From NCBI GenBank assembly GCA_965263325.1, contig CBDHGY010000002.1:3100001-3164000 (forward strand): a stretch of 64,000 nt of DNA, in the 5' to 3' direction. The notes under the pieces are model-generated. The model saw only the letters and a list, made by a program, of their open reading frames with translations. It searched no databases and was not told the origin of the DNA. This DNA comes from CBDHGY01 sp965263325. Lineage in GTDB: Bacteria; Pseudomonadota; Alphaproteobacteria; Caulobacterales; Hyphomonadaceae. Both the position numbers and the translations under genes were made by a program. Shown here piece by piece: positions 8,713 to 16,637 of the stretch. Positions within the stretch are counted from its first letter, which is position 1; the number at the start of each line of letters is the position of its first letter.

Positions 8713-9642
8713 ATGGCCCATGATGAAGTTCGCCACGATTATCACCTCGTAAATCCGTCGCCTTGGCCGCTGATCGGCACAATCTCTCTGTTTATTCTGG
8801 CAGTTGGGGGCGTCATTTATATGAAAGGCCTTTCTGGCGTGCCCGTTTCGGAAGGTGAGTCGCCTGGTCTGCTAGATCAGGGCTCTTACTGGATCATGTT
8901 GCTCGGTTTCGGCCTCGTGCTTTACACCATGGCAGGCTGGTGGCGCGAAGTCGTCAAGGAAAGCAATGGCGGGGACCACACACCTGTTGTTCAGATCGGC
9001 CTTCGATACGGCATGATCCTGTTTATTGTGTCGGAGATCATGTTCTTTGTCGCGTGGTTCTGGAGCTTCTTTGAAATCACGATTTTCTACGATGCGCGCG
9101 CCGGGCGGACGTATGACGGTGAAAACGAACTTTGGACCTATCTGCAAGGATGGGCGACGTACCCGCCGCCCAAAATCGAAGGCGGCGTGGTTAAGCCATT
9201 CGACCCGTTCCATCTGCCGCTGATGAACACGCTCATCCTGCTTCTTTCAGGCACGACAGTGACAGCGTCTCACCACGCGCTGCAGCATGGTAACCGCACA
9301 CAAGCAAAGAATTGGCTGCTGATTACGATCCTGCTCGGGATGATGTTCACCGGCCTTCAGGCGTTTGAATACTACGAAGCTTATGCTGGTGGTAAGTTCA
9401 CCTTCACAAGCAACGCCTGGTCTAACGCCTTCTTCATGGCAACAGGGTTCCACGGCGTTCATGTCATCATCGGAACGATCTTCCTTCTCGTTTGTTACTT
9501 CCGCTTACTTGGCGGCGGGATGTCTAAAGAAAAACATCTCGGTTTTGAGTTCGCAGCCTGGTATTGGCACTTCGTCGACGTAGTGTGGCTCTTCCTGTTC
9601 GCCTTTGTCTACGTCACGCCATACCTTGTTCTTGGCGGTTAA
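8713..9642 (+). CDS. ctaE: Cytochrome c oxidase subunit III
   Basis: A 309-aa subunit III with seven predicted transmembrane helices and the family signatures HNPSPWP-like start (HLVNPSPWPL), EIMFFVAWFWSFF, TGFHGVHVIIGT and the C-terminal WYWHFVDVVWLFLF. Subunit III stabilises the oxidase core and sustains proton uptake; it carries no metal. TAGGGATC lies upstream of the ATG. The insertion between helices II and III is the usual alphaproteobacterial one. Confidence 0.96.
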   Translation: MAHDEVRHDYHLVNPSPWPLIGTISLFILAVGGVIYMKGLSGVPVSEGESPGLLDQGSYWIMLLGFGLVLYTMAGWWREVVKESNGGDHTPVVQIGLRYGMILFIVSEIMFFVAWFWSFFEITIFYDARAGRTYDGENELWTYLQGWATYPPPKIEGGVVKPFDPFHLPLMNTLILLLSGTTVTASHHALQHGNRTQAKNWLLITILLGMMFTGLQAFEYYEAYAGGKFTFTSNAWSNAFFMATGFHGVHVIIGTIFLLVCYFRLLGGGMSKEKHLGFEFAAWYWHFVDVVWLFLFAFVYVTPYLVLGG

Positions 9643-9660
9643 GGCGCGCGGGCCGGTGCG

Positions 9661-10350
9661 ATGACGTTTCGGCCCTTGCCAGTACTCTCACTATTCACAT
9701 TTGCCAGTTTGGTGATCCTGATCCTGCTCGGAAACTGGCAGTGGGACCGCTATTCAGAGAAGATTGAACGCGTAAATGCCGGTCCGCCGGAATGGGACGA
9801 GCAATTGATCGACGTCACGGGTCAGGAAACACTGGCTGTGCGGACAGTTGTTTTCGGGAAGCCGATCTGGAAGATCATTGCTCCGTTACCGATAGATAGC
9901 GATGGGCTTAGCCGGTTTGCGGTGCTTGAACTTATTGAGGCGAAAGAGCCTCCGCCCCGTAAGTCTGCAGATGCGATACCGATCGCGGGTCTAAGCGTGG
10001 AAGGAATTTTCACGTCTCCTCCAGGAAAGAACGCATTCTCAATCGCGGCAGATCCGGAAAGCCAGGTTTGGTTTGCGTTCGAGCGAGACGAGATTGCCGC
10101 CTCGCTTGGGCTTCCACCGCCAGCTGAAGCCCCCCTTTATGAGCCTGTAGAACTGAAGCTGACCAACGCAAACGGCATGGCGCAGCTTGTGCGAAACCCC
10201 TACGCAGATTTCTATCAGGGCGATACGCTTCCTCCGCAGCGCCATTTTGGATATGCGATTACATGGTGGGGGCTGGCGATTGCACTGTTTGTGATATACG
10301 CCGTGTTCCACCATTCTCAGGGCAGGCTGCGTTTCAGGAAAAATCCGTGA
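9661..10350 (+). CDS. SURF1-family oxidase assembly protein
   Basis: A 229-aa protein with the SURF1 layout: an N-terminal helix ending in GNWQWDRY, a periplasmic domain, and a C-terminal helix (YAITWWGLAIALFVIYAVF) followed by a basic tail. SURF1 proteins aid insertion of haem A into subunit I. The conserved HxxYAxTWxGLA-like block is present as RHFGYAITWWGLA. It starts 18 bases after ctaE and its TGA overlaps the GTG start of thrC. Confidence 0.9.
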   Translation: MTFRPLPVLSLFTFASLVILILLGNWQWDRYSEKIERVNAGPPEWDEQLIDVTGQETLAVRTVVFGKPIWKIIAPLPIDSDGLSRFAVLELIEAKEPPPRKSADAIPIAGLSVEGIFTSPPGKNAFSIAADPESQVWFAFERDEIAASLGLPPPAEAPLYEPVELKLTNANGMAQLVRNPYADFYQGDTLPPQRHFGYAITWWGLAIALFVIYAVFHHSQGRLRFRKNP

Positions 10351-11723
10351 AGTATATTTCTACAAGAGGCCAGGCTGAGCCGGTTGATTTCGTTACTGCG
10401 TGTTTGACAGGGCTTGCGCCAGATGGCGGGTTATATGTGCCAGAAAGCTGGCCGCAGATTGAGCCACCTCTGCCGGGTACTCCATATGCAGAAGTTGCGG
10501 CAATCATCCTCTCGGCTTTTGCCGGTGACGCAGTGCCTGAAGCGGATATGCAAGAGATGTGCGCGCGCGCTTATGCCAGCTTCTCTCATCACTCTGTTGC
10601 TCCGCTCACCCAGTCTGGACCCGACACATGGCTGATGGAGCTTCATCACGGACCAACGCTCGCCTTCAAAGATGTGGCGATGCAGATCATCGCGCAAATT
10701 TATGATTGGGCGCTTGGCAAATCGGGTAAGCGCATGTCAATTGTTTGCGCCACATCTGGCGACACAGGCGGCGCTGCGGCTGCAGCATTTGCAGGCGCAA
10801 AGCATGCCGACCTGTTCATTCTCCATCCGCATGAACGCGTCTCACCCGTGCAGCGCCTGTTCATGACGACAACGGGTGCGGAAAACGTCATGAACCTTGC
10901 GGTCGACGGCGACTTTGATGATTGCCAGGCCATCGTGAAATCACTTTTTGCAGATAAGGCCTTCGCTGAGAAAGTTGGCCTGTCAGGTGTCAACTCCATC
11001 AACTGGGCGCGTATCGCGGCGCAGTCAGTTTATTACGCAACGGCTCAAGCCCAGACCGGCGATAAAATCCGCTTTGTGGTGCCGAGCGGAAACATGGGCG
11101 ACGCGCTGGCGGGTTATGTCGCCGCGCGCTGCGGCCTACTTCCCGGCGGGCTAGAAATCAATTGCGCAGTCAATGAAAACGACACGCTGGCACGTTTGTT
11201 CAACACAGGAAAAATGCAGCGCGCACCTGCTGCGCAAACACCGAGTCCAGCGATGGATATTTCTGTACCGTCGAACTTTGAGCGCCTTCTCTTCGAAGTC
11301 TGCGGACGAGATGGCGACGCGGTGCGCCGTGTCTATGAAACGTATCAGCAGTCAGGATCAGCAGAGCTGCCTGATCAGGCTAAAGGTGCGCTTGGCTGCG
11401 TTGGCATCAGGGCGCACAAAGTCACAAACGCGGAAACACTCTCAGAGATGAGAACTTTCCATGCCGAGACCGGTTGGCTTATCTGTCCGCACACAGCGGT
11501 GGGCACGTTTGAGGCGCGCCGTGAGCCGCGCGGCGATGTTACAACGATCGTGCTCTCAACTGCAGCGGCAGAAAAGTTTCCGGAAACAGTCAAAGAAGCC
11601 ACTGGCCTCGATGCGCCGTTGCCGCAGCGCTGCGGAACTTTGATCGAGCGCGGCGAGGATTTTACCGAAATCCCAAATGATCTGAACGCGGTGCGCAATT
11701 TTATCTTAGGTCGCCAGCAGTGA
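10347..11723 (+). CDS. thrC: Threonine synthase
   Basis: A 458-aa PLP enzyme converting O-phosphohomoserine to threonine. It begins KYISTRGQAEPVDF, as family members do, and has the PLP-lysine segment HHGPTLAFKDVAMQ and CATSGDTGGAAAAAF. The start is GTG at 10347, overlapping the SURF1 TGA (GTGA). A longer frame reaching back to 10263 would overlap surf1 by 88 bases and adds unrelated residues, so I reject it. Linkage of thrC to the oxidase genes is a recurring alphaproteobacterial arrangement. The following gene overlaps its stop by four bases. Confidence 0.96.
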   Translation: MKYISTRGQAEPVDFVTACLTGLAPDGGLYVPESWPQIEPPLPGTPYAEVAAIILSAFAGDAVPEADMQEMCARAYASFSHHSVAPLTQSGPDTWLMELHHGPTLAFKDVAMQIIAQIYDWALGKSGKRMSIVCATSGDTGGAAAAAFAGAKHADLFILHPHERVSPVQRLFMTTTGAENVMNLAVDGDFDDCQAIVKSLFADKAFAEKVGLSGVNSINWARIAAQSVYYATAQAQTGDKIRFVVPSGNMGDALAGYVAARCGLLPGGLEINCAVNENDTLARLFNTGKMQRAPAAQTPSPAMDISVPSNFERLLFEVCGRDGDAVRRVYETYQQSGSAELPDQAKGALGCVGIRAHKVTNAETLSEMRTFHAETGWLICPHTAVGTFEARREPRGDVTTIVLSTAAAEKFPETVKEATGLDAPLPQRCGTLIERGEDFTEIPNDLNAVRNFILGRQQ

Positions 11724-12283
11724 TACCGACGCGGCGAACGGTTCAGCTAAAGACCGAGCGCCTCATTATTAGGCCGCCGGAGCGAAGCGATTATCAAAGC
11801 TGGCGAGATGTGCGAAATGCAAGCCGACAACATCTCATGCCTTGGGAGCCTACCTGGGCAGACGATGCTTTGTCCCCGGACGATTGGCAACGCCATATGC
11901 GCGGGTGGAAGGAAGCCTGGAAAACCGATCACGCTTACGCCTTTTTTATTTGGCTCGATACCAATCTGGTTGGCGGGATGACTTTCTCCAATGTACGCAG
12001 AGGGCCAGCTCAGATGGCCAACCTTGGTTACTGGCAAGGCGCTATGCATCAGGGAAATGGATATATGCGCGAAGCCGTCCGTGCCGGATGCCGCTGGATG
12101 TTCTATGTTGGCGGCGTGCTGCGGATTGAAGCGGGAACGCTTGTTGCCAATGAGCGGTCGCAATCACTGTTGAGAGTTGTCGGATTCAAGCAGGAAGGTA
12201 TCGCGCGCGAATACCTTCAGATTAACGGCATTCGTCACGATCACGTGATGTTTGGTCTCGTCAGAGGCGATAACACCGATTAG
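11720..12283 (+). CDS. GNAT acetyltransferase, RimJ-like
   Basis: A 187-aa protein of the RimJ/RimL class of GNAT N-acetyltransferases. Typical blocks are LKTERLIIRPPERSDYQSW near the start, LGYWQGAMHQGNGYMREAV (acetyl-CoA binding region) and ANERSQSLLRVVGFKQEG. RimJ-type enzymes acetylate protein N-termini, often ribosomal proteins; the substrate here is not known. It starts at GTG 11720, overlapping the thrC TGA, so it is translated with thrC. Confidence 0.88.
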   Translation: MIPTRRTVQLKTERLIIRPPERSDYQSWRDVRNASRQHLMPWEPTWADDALSPDDWQRHMRGWKEAWKTDHAYAFFIWLDTNLVGGMTFSNVRRGPAQMANLGYWQGAMHQGNGYMREAVRAGCRWMFYVGGVLRIEAGTLVANERSQSLLRVVGFKQEGIAREYLQINGIRHDHVMFGLVRGDNTD

Positions 12284-12293
12284 ACTCCAGTTT

Positions 12294-13334
12294 ATGTCTG
12301 AATCTGTGTTCGAAGCTGCCGCTGGAGGCAATTGGCATTGGGATGCTCGCACCCTGCGCTTATCTCTAAAGCCCGATCCTGGCGGCACTCTATCTGATCT
12401 TTCCGGAGATTGGTCTCTTTCCGCCTTTGGTTTGAAGCTTGATGGGTTGTCGCTTTCGCGGCTCGATGAAACGTTGAAGGCGCTCGATGGGCCTGTGAGC
12501 TGTGAACTTGGCCTGGCCGATGGGCGTCAGTTTTCTCTGGTCGGCGCATTTACTGAGCCCGGCCGCGCGCAAGGTATGCTCCTAAGTGGGGAAGGGGAAC
12601 GACGCTCCGACAAAGATACAGATAGCCCAATCGGACCTGAACTCACTCCAGTTTATCAACCCATCGTGTCGCTCTCAGACGGACGTATCGCTGGATTTGA
12701 AGCGCTTGCCCGCTGGTCGGATGCGGGTCAAAAACGACCACCCGCCAAACGCTTTGAGGATCCGGCGCTTGCCTCGAACATGCTCATTCGTGCAGCAAAT
12801 GAGCTCGCTATTTGGCGGGAAGAAACCATGCGCGAAGATTTGTTTGTGCATGTAAATCTAAACGGCCGCGATCTCGCCGGCGGAGAAATCGCGGGTTTGA
12901 TAGATGCGCTCGTGACGGGCCACAATTTGTCGAACTGCGCGTTGCGGATAGAACTGACGGAACAGGCGGCGCTGCGCGATGCTGAAGAAGCAATCAAAGT
13001 CACCCGAGCGATAAAGGCGGCAGGTGCAGGTCTTGTGCTTGATGATTTTGGTTCAGGTCATTCCAGTTTTTCATGGCTCGCGGATATGCCGGCCGACAGT
13101 CTTAAAATTGATCCCGGCTTGACGCGCCGGCTTGGCGATCCGCGTACCGACATCATTTTGGAATCTGTTACCCTGCTTGCGTCTCGTCTTAAAATGACGG
13201 TGACCGGGGAAGGTGTCGAAGATAAATCAGATGCTGCCAAGTTGCGTGCGCTCGGTTTTCACTATGTGCAAGGATATGCTTTTGGCCGTCCTATGATCAG
13301 CACTGTCGCGCTTGATTTTTTGAAAGCGAGCTAA
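12294..13334 (+). CDS. EAL-domain cyclic-di-GMP phosphodiesterase
   Basis: A 346-aa protein with a short N-terminal region (about 1-110) that I do not recognise and a C-terminal EAL domain. The catalytic signature looks complete: GFEALARW, VHVNLNGRD, RIELTEQ, LVLDDFGSGHSSFSWL, DSLKIDPGL, and GEGVE before YVQGYAFGRP. Active c-di-GMP hydrolysis to pGpG is therefore likely. No transmembrane segment or GGDEF domain is present. The ATG at 12294 (10 bases after the acetyltransferase stop) was chosen over an upstream in-frame start inside that gene. Confidence 0.9.
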   Translation: MSESVFEAAAGGNWHWDARTLRLSLKPDPGGTLSDLSGDWSLSAFGLKLDGLSLSRLDETLKALDGPVSCELGLADGRQFSLVGAFTEPGRAQGMLLSGEGERRSDKDTDSPIGPELTPVYQPIVSLSDGRIAGFEALARWSDAGQKRPPAKRFEDPALASNMLIRAANELAIWREETMREDLFVHVNLNGRDLAGGEIAGLIDALVTGHNLSNCALRIELTEQAALRDAEEAIKVTRAIKAAGAGLVLDDFGSGHSSFSWLADMPADSLKIDPGLTRRLGDPRTDIILESVTLLASRLKMTVTGEGVEDKSDAAKLRALGFHYVQGYAFGRPMISTVALDFLKAS

Positions 13335-13339
13335 CGCGC

Positions 13340-13924
13340 CTATGCGCGTCCCGGATGATGCTGCAGCATGCCTGAACTCACGCCCATGAGTTCTATCGCG
13401 CGGTCCCATTTTTCTTCGTGATTCAGGCCGTAGACAATGTCATGAGTTGCCGGGCCAACGAGCCAGGCATTCTCGCGCAACTCATATTCGAGTTGTCCAG
13501 CGCCCCAGCCTGAATAACCGAGCGCGAGCGTTGATAGCTCAGGAGGGTGGGATGAAGCGAGTGCAACAAGAACGTCACGCGTCGCCGTTAGCGAGCAGTT
13601 TTCAGCCACCGACATGGTTGAGCCTTCACAATGGTAGTCGCTTGAGTGAAGCACAAATCCCCGGTCATTGCCGACCGGTCCGCCATCGAGCACGCGCACA
13701 TTCGGGACTTCAATTTCTGTGCTTACATCCAGTTGGTCCAGAATGTCTGGGACCGTCACATGCGGGACTGGATTGTTTAATACGATGCCCATGGCGTAGT
13801 CGGGTTCATGCGCGCAAACGAGGATGACTGACCGTGCAAACCGATCATCGCCAATGCTCGGCATGGCCACCAGAAGTTTGCCCTTGAGGCTCAGGTCATC
13901 TGCGAATTCTGCGGTGTCTGACAT
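13340..13924 (-). CDS. YqgE/AlgH family protein
   Basis: A 194-aa member of the UPF0301 family. Family blocks: LLVAMPSIGDDRFARSVILV near the N-terminus, GIVLNNPVPHVT, VLDGGPVGNDRGFVLH and LGYSGWGAGQLEYELRENAW. The molecular function is not established; homologues are linked to alginate regulation (AlgH) in Pseudomonas. It converges on the EAL gene with five bases between the stops and diverges from the peroxiredoxin gene. Confidence 0.93.
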   Translation of the reverse strand: MSDTAEFADDLSLKGKLLVAMPSIGDDRFARSVILVCAHEPDYAMGIVLNNPVPHVTVPDILDQLDVSTEIEVPNVRVLDGGPVGNDRGFVLHSSDYHCEGSTMSVAENCSLTATRDVLVALASSHPPELSTLALGYSGWGAGQLEYELRENAWLVGPATHDIVYGLNHEEKWDRAIELMGVSSGMLQHHPGRA

Positions 13925-14054
13925 TCTGCCGTACCTTTACTTGCGCCCATAGGACAGGCTGGCGTTTGAAGACAGATTTGACAAGCCATTAAGCAGCGTT
14001 GAACGACTGGCTCGATCAGTTTATGTGCTTTTGTAGCTACAGGAGATCAAAACG

Positions 14055-14537
14055 ATGGCAATTAAATCAGGCGATAAGCTGCCGGACGCAACATTCATGG
14101 AAATGGGGCCGGATGGCCCAGGCCCTGTGACCACAGCGGATGTTTTCGCCGGAAAGACGGTTGCGCTATTTGCTGTGCCAGGCGCGTTTACGCCGACATG
14201 TTCGGCAAAGCATCTCCCGGGTTTCGTTGAAAAAGCAGAGGAATTTGCGGGCAAGGGCGTTGACGATATCGTCTGTACATCGGTCAACGATGTGTTTGTC
14301 ATGGGCGCATGGGGCGATGCTTCCAGTGCGGGTGGCAAAGTCCGCATGCTGGCTGATGGAAATGGCACATTTGCTGAGGCGATTGGTCTGACCATGGACG
14401 GATCTGGTTTCGGAATGGGCACGCGCTCTCAGCGTTATTCCATGATTGTGAAAGATGGCGTGGTGAGCGAACTCAATGTCGAAGATGGCGGCGAGTTCAA
14501 GGTTTCCAGCGCTGATTATATGCTCGGCCAGCTCTAG
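14055..14537 (+). CDS. Peroxiredoxin, Prx5/glutaredoxin-dependent type
   Basis: A 160-aa protein of the Prx5 class. The peroxidatic cysteine is Cys49 in VPGAFTPTCS, and a second cysteine, Cys74, lies in VCTSVND. The TRSQRYSMIV segment carrying the active-site Arg is present. Such enzymes reduce H2O2 and alkyl hydroperoxides using glutathione/glutaredoxin. A good ribosome site (CAGGAG) lies before the ATG. The gene is monocistronic, with a strong terminator downstream. Confidence 0.93.
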   Translation: MAIKSGDKLPDATFMEMGPDGPGPVTTADVFAGKTVALFAVPGAFTPTCSAKHLPGFVEKAEEFAGKGVDDIVCTSVNDVFVMGAWGDASSAGGKVRMLADGNGTFAEAIGLTMDGSGFGMGTRSQRYSMIVKDGVVSELNVEDGGEFKVSSADYMLGQL

Positions 14538-14571
14538 AAATTTATCGGAATTAACTTTCTAGGACCCAAAT

Positions 14572-14640
14572 CGGCTTACGGAAAATCCCAATAAGGGGTA
14601 TGCCGTAAGCCGTTTTTCGATATTTATTTATTGAAAAACG
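14572..14640 (+). terminator. Double hairpin / intrinsic terminator after peroxiredoxin
   Basis: CGGCTTACGG (14572-14581) pairs perfectly with CCGTAAGCCG (14603-14612), followed by TTTTT. A second inverted repeat, CGTTTTTC (14611-14618) and GAAAAACG (14633-14640), begins inside the end of the first stem, so the two folds are mutually exclusive. Confidence 0.8.
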
Positions 14641-14690
14641 AAAAACGTCTCCCCACATGAATATTAAGTCATTGAGAAGGGAGAGACTTA

Positions 14691-15668
14691 ATGGACCCGT
14701 TTTTTGTAGCCGTAATCGGTCTTATTGGCGTTGTTGCCATTATCGGACTGACCTCCGCGTTTAAATTTGTGCCTCAGGGCTTCAACTACACCGTTGAACG
14801 CTTTGGCCGGTATACCCGCACGCTCGGGCCCGGCATGAGCATCATCACGCCGTTCATTGACCGGATTGGCCGGAAAATGAACATGATGGAAACCGTTCTG
14901 GATGTACCTCAGCAAGAGGTGATTACGAAGGATAACGCTATGGTATCTTGTGATGCCGTTGTATTTATTCAGGTAATTGATCCCGTGGCAGCCGCTTATG
15001 AGGTTAACAATCTTCACCACGCGATCCAGAACCTTGCGCTGACGAATATTCGTACGGTTGTCGGCTCCATGGATCTCGACGAGGTCTTATCAAACCGCGA
15101 CGACATTAACGCCCGCCTGCTTATGGTGATTGATGCGGCGACCAATCCTTGGGGTGTGAAAGTCACCCGGATCGAGATTGCAGACCTCTCACCGCCAGCT
15201 GATATTACCGAAGCAATGGCCCGCCAGATGAAGGCAGAGCGCCTGAAGCGGGCGGAAATCCTGACAGCAGAAGGCGAGAAGCAATCTGCCATTCTCCGCG
15301 CAGAAGGCGAGAAACAGTCAGCTATTCTTGAGGCCGAAGGTCGCCGGGAAGCTGCTTTCCGCGATGCTGAAGCGCGTGAGCGCGAAGGCGAGGCTGAAGC
15401 AAAGGCCACCGCCTATGTGTCTGAGGCGATCGCCAAGGGTGATGTGAACGCCATCAACTACTTCCTCGGCCAACAATATGTCGACGCTTTTGCGAAGCTT
15501 GCGACCGGTAACAACCAGAAAACGGTGATTATCCCGGCTGAGTTCAGCTCGATCCTCGGAACGATTGAAGGCATCAAGGGTGTAACCGACGCCGTGAAAA
15601 CCACCAACGCCGCACCGCGACCGGCACCGAATGGCAATGGCGGAGCCGTACCTCCGACGCGCCAGTAA
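14691..15668 (+). CDS. SPFH/band 7 (stomatin-like, QmcA type) membrane protein
   Basis: A 325-aa protein with one N-terminal membrane helix (FVAVIGLIGVVAIIGLTSAF), an SPFH domain (VPQGFNYTVERFGRYTRTLGPG; VLDVPQQEVITKDNAMV) and an Ala/Glu-rich coiled coil with repeated ILRAEGEKQSAIL-type units at about 190-240. These proteins form large membrane ring assemblies tied to membrane quality control. It pairs with the downstream NfeD gene (68 bases apart), the classic stomatin-NfeD operon. A strong ribosome site, GAAGGGAGAG, precedes the ATG. Confidence 0.94.
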   Translation: MDPFFVAVIGLIGVVAIIGLTSAFKFVPQGFNYTVERFGRYTRTLGPGMSIITPFIDRIGRKMNMMETVLDVPQQEVITKDNAMVSCDAVVFIQVIDPVAAAYEVNNLHHAIQNLALTNIRTVVGSMDLDEVLSNRDDINARLLMVIDAATNPWGVKVTRIEIADLSPPADITEAMARQMKAERLKRAEILTAEGEKQSAILRAEGEKQSAILEAEGRREAAFRDAEAREREGEAEAKATAYVSEAIAKGDVNAINYFLGQQYVDAFAKLATGNNQKTVIIPAEFSSILGTIEGIKGVTDAVKTTNAAPRPAPNGNGGAVPPTRQ

Positions 15669-15735
15669 ATCGGTAGAGCGACGTCGCACTCAGGCAGTGC
15701 GACGTCACATATGAATTCGTTTGGGAGAGATTTAA

Positions 15736-16200
15736 ATGATGGAATTGATTTCTGAGTTGACAGTTTGGCACTGGTTCGCATTTGCGCTTGTGCTGTTTGG
15801 CATCGAGATGATGACTGGAACCTTTGATCTGCTGATGATCGCTATCGCTGCGTTTGCGACCGGTATATTCGCGCATTTTGCTCCGGCCGGAATGGGCGGA
15901 TGGGAAAGTCAGCTCGTTGTCTTTGGCCTTGCCTCGATCGCGCTGATTGTTCTCGGGCGCACAGTATTTGCAGGAATGCGGAAAGTCGTTGATGAGCACC
16001 CCACGCTCAATAAGCGGATGAACTCGCTTATCGGGAAACGTGGGATGGTGACAGCTGATTTTGAAGCCGGGCAGGGCCGGGTAAAAATCGGCGACACCGA
16101 ATGGCTTGCCGAAAGCATTGATGGCTCAAATTTTGAAGATGGCGCAACGATTGTTGTCGAAGAAGCTGAGTCGACTATGGTGCGCGTACGCCCCGTTTAA
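15736..16200 (+). CDS. NfeD-family membrane protein
   Basis: A 154-aa short NfeD protein. It has two to three transmembrane helices in residues 10-80 and a C-terminal OB-fold (SLIGKRGMVTADFEAGQGRVKIGDTEWLA). NfeD partners with SPFH proteins; the upstream gene is that partner. The short form lacks the ClpP-class protease domain. GGGAGAG precedes the ATG. Its TAA overlaps the rnhA stop (TTAA at 16197-16200). Confidence 0.92.
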   Translation: MMELISELTVWHWFAFALVLFGIEMMTGTFDLLMIAIAAFATGIFAHFAPAGMGGWESQLVVFGLASIALIVLGRTVFAGMRKVVDEHPTLNKRMNSLIGKRGMVTADFEAGQGRVKIGDTEWLAESIDGSNFEDGATIVVEEAESTMVRVRPV

Positions 16201-16637
16201 GCTACCGCTTCTTCGGCACCTAATCTTGCGAGGGTATCGGCGCGCTCGTTGCCCTCATTGCCATCGTGACCTTTCACCCAGCTCCAGGTCACGTCATGTT
16301 TTGAGTTAGCCTCATCAAGAGCGATCCAAAGGTCCTTATTCTTCACGGGCTTTTTTGAGGCAGTCTTCCAGCCGCGTTTCTTCCAGCCATGGATCCAGTC
16401 ATTGATGCCGTCCATCACATATTTTGAATCTGTGTGCAGAAGGATTTTTGGGCCGGGCTCAATCGCGTTGAGCGCCTCAATTGCCGCGAGCATTTCCATC
16501 CGGTTGTTCGTGGTGTCAGCATCCGAGCCATAAAGCTCAATGCGTTCTTTGCCGTAACCGTCAATCACGACACCCCAGCCGCCCGGGCCGGGGTTTCCAG
16601 AGCAGGCTCCGTCGGTCCAGATTTCTATGTCACTCAT
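16197..16637 (-). CDS. rnhA: Ribonuclease HI
   Basis: A 146-aa type 1 RNase H. Catalytic carboxylates are visible: Asp in IWTDGACSGNPGPGGWG, Glu in NNRMEMLAAIEAL, Asp in LHTDSKYVMDGI, and the final Asp in GNERADTLA with His in KGHDGN. It degrades RNA in RNA-DNA hybrids (R-loops, primers). Its ATG overlaps the acs stop (ATGA), so it is translationally coupled to acs, an unusual partner. Confidence 0.97.
   Translation of the reverse strand: MSDIEIWTDGACSGNPGPGGWGVVIDGYGKERIELYGSDADTTNNRMEMLAAIEALNAIEPGPKILLHTDSKYVMDGINDWIHGWKKRGWKTASKKPVKNKDLWIALDEANSKHDVTWSWVKGHDGNEGNERADTLARLGAEEAVA

Noticed and set aside
10263..10346. Extended N-terminus of threonine synthase
   Set aside because: It lies wholly inside surf1, and family members start at the KYISTRGQ segment that follows the GTG at 10347.
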